Shown piece after piece: positions 59,069 through 64,000 of a stretch of DNA of 64,000 bases. The DNA lies in the NCBI GenBank assembly GCA_019118765.1, contig DWYI01000035.1, forward strand, positions 1 to 64,000, written 5' to 3'. Positions within the stretch are counted from its first letter, which is position 1. The number at the start of each line of letters is the position of its first letter. The notes beneath the pieces are model-generated. The model saw only the letters and a program-made list of their open reading frames with translations. It did no database searches and was not told the origin of the DNA. A program made the translations under genes and the position numbers. Origin of the DNA: Candidatus Allofournierella merdavium (GTDB lineage: Bacteria; Bacillota; Clostridia; Oscillospirales; Ruminococcaceae).

Positions 59069-61585
59069 ATGAAACTGCTGGTACTGGACGGCAACAGCAT
59101 CGCCAACCGCGCCTTTTACGGCATCAAGCTGCTCACCACAAAAGATGGGCGGTACACCAACGCCATATACGGCTTTATGAACATCCTTCTGAACCTTCTG
59201 AAGGAGCAGAGCCCCGACGAGGTGGCGGTGGCCTTTGATTTGAAGGCCCCCACCTTCCGCCACAAGCGGTTCGACGGCTACAAGGCCACCCGCCACGGCA
59301 TGCCGGAAGAACTGGCGGCCCAGATGCCGGTGCTGAAACAGCTGCTGGCAGACCTGGGTTTTGCCATGGTGAGCCTGGAGGGGTACGAGGCGGACGACCT
59401 GCTGGGCACCCTCTCCGCCGCCGCGGCCGCCCGGGGGGACGACTGCCTCATCGCTACCGGCGACCGGGACAGCCTGCAGCTGGTAAACGAACATGTGACG
59501 GTGCTGCTGGCCGCCACCCGGATGGGCCGCAGCGAGACGGTGGTGATGGACGAGGCCGCCGTGAAGGAAAAATACGGTGTGGAGCCCAAACAGCTCATCG
59601 AGGTGAAGAGCCTGATGGGCGACGCCTCCGACAACATCCCCGGTGTGCCGGGGGTGGGCGAAAAGACCGCCCTGGACCTCATCCGGCGCTTTGACAGCCT
59701 GGACGGGGTGTATGAACACATCGACGACAAGGCCATCAAGCCGGGCGTGCGGGCAAAGCTGGCGGCGAACGAGCCCCTGGCCCGGATGAGCCGGGAACTG
59801 GCGGAGATCTGCTGCACCGCTCCCATCCCCACCGAGGCCGGGGCCTACAAGCGCACCGCCGGCGACCCGGCGGCCGCCGCGGCCCTGCTGGCGGCGCTGG
59901 AGATGCACTCCATGGCCGACCGGCTGGGGCTGGACCAGGCGTCTGCCGCCCCCGCCGCCGCCCCCAACCTGCCCGAGGCCGCGCCCGCGCCGCTGCCCGG
60001 CTCCCCCGCCGGCCGGCTGTGCATGGCGAAGGGAGAAGGCGGCTGGTATGCCGTGCAGGGAGACAATGTGTGGGCGGTGGAGGACGCCGCCCTGCCCGCT
60101 TTGCTGGAGAGCGAGGCGGAACTGTGGGTGTTCGACGCAAAGCCCCTTTATCACATCGCGCTGGACGCAAACGGCGAGGGCAAGGCCATCCGCTTTGACG
60201 CGAAGCTGGCGGCTTATCTCTTGAACCCGGCGGCCAGCGACTACCAGCCGGAACAGCTGGAGGCGGAGTATGCCCCCGCCCCCCGCTTTGCCTGCCCGGC
60301 CCTGCCCGCCGCCGGCGCGCTGGAAGGTCTTTACGACGCGCTGGCCGCCAAGGTGGAAGAGGAGGGCATGACCGCCCTTTTGCAGGACATCGAACTGCCC
60401 CTGGCCCGGGTGCTGGCGGACATGGAGCGGATCGGCATGCCGGTGGACAAGGAGGGCCTGGAGGCCTTCGGCACCCTGCTGAAGGCGGAACTGGACAAGA
60501 CCCTCGCCTCCATCTACGAGGCAGTGGGCTACACCTTCAACCTGAACAGCCCCAAGCAGCTGGCGGAGGCTTTGTTCGACAAGATGGGCCTGCCGCCCCG
60601 CAAAAAGACCAAGAGCGGCTACTCCACCGACGCGGAGACGCTGGAGAGCCTGCGCAGCTACAGCCCGGTGGTGGAGGATATTCTGCAATACCGCACCTAC
60701 CAGAAGCTGAACAGCACCTATGTGGAGGGGCTGCTCAAGGTCATCGGGCCGGACGGGCGGATGCACTCCACCTTCAACCAGACCGAGGCCCGCACCGGGC
60801 GGCTTTCCTCCAGCGAGCCGAATCTGCAGAACATCCCTATCCGCACCAAGCTGGGCAGCCGGCTGCGGCAGTTCTTCATCGCCAGCGCGGGCTGCAAGCT
60901 GGTGGACGCGGATTACAGCCAGATCGAACTGCGCATCCTGGCCCACATCTCCGGCGACGAGACGATGAAAAACGCCTTCCTCACCGGGCAGGACATCCAC
61001 CGCAGCACCGCCGCCAAAATCTACGGCCTGCCGCCGGAGATGGTCACCCCCCAGCTGCGCTCTTCCGCCAAGGCGGTGAACTTCGGCATCGTCTACGGCA
61101 TCGGCGCCTTCAGCCTGGCCCGGGACATCGGCGTCTCGGTGAAGGAGGCGGACGACTTCATCAAGAACTACCTGGCCACCTTCCCCGGCGTGAAGGAATA
61201 TATGGATTCCACCATCGCCGCCGGGCGGGAGCAGGGGTATGTGACCACCCTGTTCGGCCGCCGGCGCGCTTTGCCGGAACTGGCCAGCAAGAACTTCAAC
61301 CTGCGCTCGCTGGGCGAGCGGATGGCAATGAACACCCCCATCCAGGGCACCGCCGCCGACGTCATCAAGCTGGCGATGGTGCGGGTGTGGCGCCGCCTGC
61401 GTGAGGAGGGCCTGGCCGCAAAGCTCATTTTGCAGGTGCACGACGAACTGATCGTGGAGGCTCCCAAGGCCGAGGTGCGGCAGGTGAGCCGCATTCTGAA
61501 GGAGGAGATGGAGGGCGCGGTGAACTTCTCGGTGCCCCTCACCGCCGACGTGAACAGCGGCGACACCTGGCTGGAGGCCCACTGA
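59069..61585 (+). CDS. polA: DNA polymerase I
   Basis: The 838-residue repair and replication polymerase has an N-terminal 5'-3' exonuclease (about 1-290; LLVLDGNSIANRAFYG, YEADDLLG, PGVPGVGEKTALDLI). The middle domain (about 305-450) has lost the DEDD exonuclease residues at its first motif (GRLCMAKGEGGWYAV). The polymerase domain carries DADYSQIELRILAH, SSAKAVNFGIVYGIG and LQVHDELIVEAP. It is shorter than the E. coli enzyme (928), as usual when proofreading is lost. It starts a likely operon with rimI and tsaD. Confidence 0.97.
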   Translation: MKLLVLDGNSIANRAFYGIKLLTTKDGRYTNAIYGFMNILLNLLKEQSPDEVAVAFDLKAPTFRHKRFDGYKATRHGMPEELAAQMPVLKQLLADLGFAMVSLEGYEADDLLGTLSAAAAARGDDCLIATGDRDSLQLVNEHVTVLLAATRMGRSETVVMDEAAVKEKYGVEPKQLIEVKSLMGDASDNIPGVPGVGEKTALDLIRRFDSLDGVYEHIDDKAIKPGVRAKLAANEPLARMSRELAEICCTAPIPTEAGAYKRTAGDPAAAAALLAALEMHSMADRLGLDQASAAPAAAPNLPEAAPAPLPGSPAGRLCMAKGEGGWYAVQGDNVWAVEDAALPALLESEAELWVFDAKPLYHIALDANGEGKAIRFDAKLAAYLLNPAASDYQPEQLEAEYAPAPRFACPALPAAGALEGLYDALAAKVEEEGMTALLQDIELPLARVLADMERIGMPVDKEGLEAFGTLLKAELDKTLASIYEAVGYTFNLNSPKQLAEALFDKMGLPPRKKTKSGYSTDAETLESLRSYSPVVEDILQYRTYQKLNSTYVEGLLKVIGPDGRMHSTFNQTEARTGRLSSSEPNLQNIPIRTKLGSRLRQFFIASAGCKLVDADYSQIELRILAHISGDETMKNAFLTGQDIHRSTAAKIYGLPPEMVTPQLRSSAKAVNFGIVYGIGAFSLARDIGVSVKEADDFIKNYLATFPGVKEYMDSTIAAGREQGYVTTLFGRRRALPELASKNFNLRSLGERMAMNTPIQGTAADVIKLAMVRVWRRLREEGLAAKLILQVHDELIVEAPKAEVRQVSRILKEEMEGAVNFSVPLTADVNSGDTWLEAH

Positions 61586-61586
61586 G

Positions 61587-62024
61587 ATGGAGTATACCGT
61601 GCGCCCCATGGCCGCCGGCGACGCGTGCCTTTGCGCCGCCATTGCCGCCGCGGCTCCCGAACCCTGGAGCGAAAGCCAGCTTTTGAGCGAACTGGAAAGC
61701 GACGCCGCCCGGCTGTTCGTGGCCGGGGGCGAAGGGGGGCTTTTGGGCTTCGCCGTCTTTCAGCTGGCGGCGGACGAGGCCAGCCTCTGCGCCCTCAACG
61801 TGGCCCCCGCCGCCCGCCGCAAGGGGGTGGGCAGCGCGCTGCTGGCCGGCGCCCTGGCAGCCCTCAAAGCCGAAGGGGCAAGCCAGTGTTTTCTGGAGGT
61901 GCGGGCGGCCAACGCCCCCGCCCTGGCCCTCTACCGGCAGCTGGGCTTTGCCGCCGCCGGGGTGCGCCGGGGCTTTTACCGCCACCCGCCCGACGACGCG
62001 GTGGTGATGACCCTGGCCCTTTAA
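61587..62024 (+). CDS. rimI: Ribosomal protein S18-alanine N-acetyltransferase
   Basis: The 145-residue GNAT enzyme has the acetyl-CoA loop NVAPAARRKGVGSALL near residue 70, LEVRAANAPALALYRQLGF, and a C-terminal YRHPPDDAVVMTL, the RimI pattern. It starts one base after the polA stop and precedes tsaD, its usual partner. Confidence 0.9.
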   Translation: MEYTVRPMAAGDACLCAAIAAAAPEPWSESQLLSELESDAARLFVAGGEGGLLGFAVFQLAADEASLCALNVAPAARRKGVGSALLAGALAALKAEGASQCFLEVRAANAPALALYRQLGFAAAGVRRGFYRHPPDDAVVMTLAL

Positions 62025-62060
62025 GTCGATTTTTGTATATTAAACGGAGTTTTATACAGT

Positions 62061-63077
62061 ATGTATATTTTAGGCATCGAGAGCACCTGCGACGAGACCG
62101 CCGCCGCCGTGGTAGAGGACGGGCGCAGGCTCGTCAGCAACGTGGTGGCCACCAGCGTGGCGGAGCAGGCGCTCTACGGCGGCGTGGTGCCGGAGATCGC
62201 CAGCCGCCGCCACATCGAGTACATCAGCGCCACGGTGCAGGCCGCGCTGGACGAGGCGCACCTCTCCCCCGCCGATTTGGACGGCATCGCCGTCTCCTTC
62301 GCGCCGGGGCTCATCGGGGCGGTACTGGTGGGGGTGAACTTCGCCAAGGGCCTGGCCTATGCGGCCCAGAAGCCCCTCATCCCGGTGCACCACCTGCGGG
62401 GGCACATCGCGGCCCTCTACCTCACCCACCCGGACCTGCGGCCGCCCTTTTTGTGCCTGGTGGCCAGCGGCGGCCACAGCCACATCGTGCAGGTGGAGGA
62501 CTACACCCACTACCGTGTGCTGGGCCGCACGGTGGACGACGCGGCGGGCGAGGCCTTCGACAAGGTGGCCCGCACCTTAGGGCTGGGCTACCCCGGCGGG
62601 CCGGCCATCAGCAAGGCGGCCCGGGAGGGCAACGCCAAAGCCTACAAGCTGCCGGTGCCCCATGTGGAAGGGGCTTACAACGTGAGTTTTTCCGGCCTGA
62701 AAACGGCGGTGCTGAACGCGGTAAACCAGGCGGAGATGAAGGGCGAAACGGTGAACGTGGCGGACATGGCCGCCAGCTTTGAACGCCGCATCGACGAAAT
62801 CCTGGCGGAAAAGCTGCTGGCGGCGGCGCGGGACACGAACGCCCCCGCCCTTGCCCTGGCGGGGGGCGTGGCGGCCAACAGCCTGCTGCGCTGCCTTGTG
62901 AACGAGGGGGCGCAGAAGCTGGGAGTGCGGCTCTTTTTGCCGGAGACGAAGTTCTGCGGCGACAACGGGGCCATGGTGGCCGCCCAGGGGTTTTACGAAT
63001 TGCGGGCAGGCAACGTGGCGGGCCTGGACCTGAACGGCCTGGCCACCCTGCCCATCGACTACAACGGCCCGGCGTGA
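62061..63077 (+). CDS. tsaD: tRNA t6A threonylcarbamoyltransferase TsaD
   Basis: The 338-residue metalloenzyme transfers threonylcarbamoyl to A37. Seen: ILGIESTCDETAAAVV, HHLRGHIAALYL with the metal-binding His residues 111 and 115, LVASGGHSHIV, DDAAGEAFDKVAR and LAGGVAANSLLR. The length is typical. The stop codon forms the loop of a terminator hairpin. Confidence 0.97.
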   Translation: MYILGIESTCDETAAAVVEDGRRLVSNVVATSVAEQALYGGVVPEIASRRHIEYISATVQAALDEAHLSPADLDGIAVSFAPGLIGAVLVGVNFAKGLAYAAQKPLIPVHHLRGHIAALYLTHPDLRPPFLCLVASGGHSHIVQVEDYTHYRVLGRTVDDAAGEAFDKVARTLGLGYPGGPAISKAAREGNAKAYKLPVPHVEGAYNVSFSGLKTAVLNAVNQAEMKGETVNVADMAASFERRIDEILAEKLLAAARDTNAPALALAGGVAANSLLRCLVNEGAQKLGVRLFLPETKFCGDNGAMVAAQGFYELRAGNVAGLDLNGLATLPIDYNGPA

Positions 63078-63090
63078 CGCCGGGCTTTTT
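63067..63090 (+). terminator. Terminator overlapping the tsaD stop
   Basis: GCCCGGCG (63067-63074) pairs with CGCCGGGC (63078-63085); the 3-base loop is the TGA stop codon itself, and TTTTT follows. Confidence 0.85.
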
Positions 63091-63162
63091 GCCACAGGCC
63101 CGGCGGCAGCCGGGCGGCGGCCGGGGCAAAGGCGCGGCCCCGGCAAAAAAGGAGGTGCAGCC

Positions 63163-64000
63163 ATGGAACAAACCACCCTCTTTGACCGGCCCCAGGACCG
63201 GCCGCTGGCCAGCCGGATGCGCCCGCGGGACCTGGACGAGTTCGCGGGGCAGCAGCATCTGCTGGGTGAGGGCAAGGTGCTGCGGCGGCTGATCGAAAGC
63301 GACCGGGTGAGCAGCATGATCTTCTGGGGGCCGCCGGGGGTGGGCAAGACCACCCTGGCCCGCATCATCGCCCACCGCACAAAGGCGGAGTTCGTGAACT
63401 TCAGCGCGGTGACCAGCGGCATCAAGGAGATAAAAGCCGTGATGCAGGACGCGGAGGCCCGGCTGCGGCTGGGCCAGCGCACCATCCTGTTTGTGGATGA
63501 GATCCACCGCTTCAACAAGGCCCAGCAGGACGCCTTCCTCCCCTTTGTGGAAAAGGGCAGCATCGTGCTGATCGGAGCCACCACCGAGAACCCCAGCTTT
63601 GAGATCAACGCGGCGCTGCTGAGCCGGTGCAAGGTGTTCGTCTTGAAGGCCCTCACCCCCGAGGACCTGACCGGGCTTTTGCGCCGGGCCCTCACCGACC
63701 CCCGCGGCTTTGGGGAGAAAACCATCGAGATGGAGCCGGAGGCGCTGGAACTCATCGCCAACTTTGCCAACGGCGACGCCCGCACCGCCCTGAACACGCT
63801 GGAGATGGCGGTGCTGAACGCCGAGGAGAGGGACGGCAAGCTGGTGGTGGACCGGCCGCTGCTGGAGCAGTGCACCAGCAAAAAAAGCCTGCTCTACGAC
63901 AAAAAGGGCGAGGAGCACTATAATCTCATCAGCGCGCTGCACAAATCCATGCGCAACTCTGACCCGGACGCGGCGGTCTACTGGCTGGCCCGGATGCTGG
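63163..64000 (+). CDS. rarA: Replication-associated recombination protein A (3' end outside window)
   Basis: The visible 279 residues are a AAA+ ATPase of the RarA/MgsA/WRNIP1 family that acts at stalled replication forks. Seen: an N-terminal PIP-like LFDRP, RMRPRDLDEFAGQQHLLG, Walker A WGPPGVGKTT near residue 55, Walker B TILFVDEIHRF, sensor ATTENPSFEIN and the arginine-finger LLSRC. SD AAAGGAGGT. The gene runs off the right edge. Confidence 0.95.
   Translation, partial: MEQTTLFDRPQDRPLASRMRPRDLDEFAGQQHLLGEGKVLRRLIESDRVSSMIFWGPPGVGKTTLARIIAHRTKAEFVNFSAVTSGIKEIKAVMQDAEARLRLGQRTILFVDEIHRFNKAQQDAFLPFVEKGSIVLIGATTENPSFEINAALLSRCKVFVLKALTPEDLTGLLRRALTDPRGFGEKTIEMEPEALELIANFANGDARTALNTLEMAVLNAEERDGKLVVDRPLLEQCTSKKSLLYDKKGEEHYNLISALHKSMRNSDPDAAVYWLARML

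Noticed and set aside
1-64000. tRNA, rRNA, riboswitch, insertion sequence or prophage genes
   Set aside because: Both strands were read for typical motifs such as tRNA arms, transposase or integrase genes and flanking repeats; none was convincing. A covariance-model scan could still find a small RNA.

Overview
The window is 64 kb of very GC-rich DNA (roughly two-thirds G+C by eye) with dense, short-spaced genes, strong AGGAGG-type ribosome binding sites and sigma-A-like promoters. The gene content suits a Gram-positive anaerobe of the Clostridia, most likely Oscillospiraceae/Ruminococcaceae: GTP-type PEP carboxykinase, acetate kinase, a polymerase I with a degenerate proofreading domain, a YtrA-type GntR regulator, a SEDS protein, and TagGH/Wzm-Wzt type export, with no outer-membrane genes. 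The family assignment is inference; no rRNA or tRNA gene is present to anchor it.

Layout. 1-14 kb is housekeeping: two tandem CobW-type GTPases (one with four Cys/His-rich tandem repeats), a proline aminopeptidase, DedA and DUF1275 membrane proteins, pckG, then divergent tmcAL and ackA with overlapping promoters, and a self-regulated GntR-ABC-permease operon ending in a DUF1835 gene. 14-27 kb is a glycosyltransferase array: a DUF4422 enzyme on the minus strand, a GT4 enzyme, then nine tandem GT2 genes, one of them a GT2-GT4 fusion, joined by ATGA overlaps or short SD spacers. One internal terminator/promoter splits the array.

27-39 kb is the most unusual part. A Wzm/Wzt polysaccharide ABC exporter is translationally coupled to a GT52/polysialyltransferase-like enzyme. 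A four-step-looking set follows: a KdsB-like CMP-sugar synthetase, an HMGL-like (DRE-TIM) aldolase fused to a DUF115/GT42-like domain, and a KdsC-like HAD phosphatase. No KdsA or NeuB synthase is visible. This looks like a route to a CMP-activated 2-keto-sugar acid in which a pyruvate aldolase replaces the PEP-dependent synthase. After it come a DUF2142 GT-C-like protein, a GT2-GtrA fusion, a GT4 enzyme, and a GT2 plus DUF2304 pair, which suggest lipid-linked sugars used outside the membrane.

39-47 kb continues the envelope theme: a GT2 and a GT-C-like gene on the minus strand, a SEDS (RodA/FtsW) protein, and an MBOAT plus DHHW/AlgJ-like pair for polysaccharide O-acylation. 46-64 kb is mostly core: tsaE-tsaB, rpiB, upp, a membrane-anchored low-complexity protein, a degenerate HPr, a CNNM/CBS transporter, asnA, tex with a YfhO membrane protein, a 5'-deoxynucleotidase, dusB, polA, rimI-tsaD and the start of rarA. 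A perfect 10-bp inverted repeat lies between the divergent dusB and polA promoters. No mobile element, CRISPR array, prophage or RNA gene was seen.
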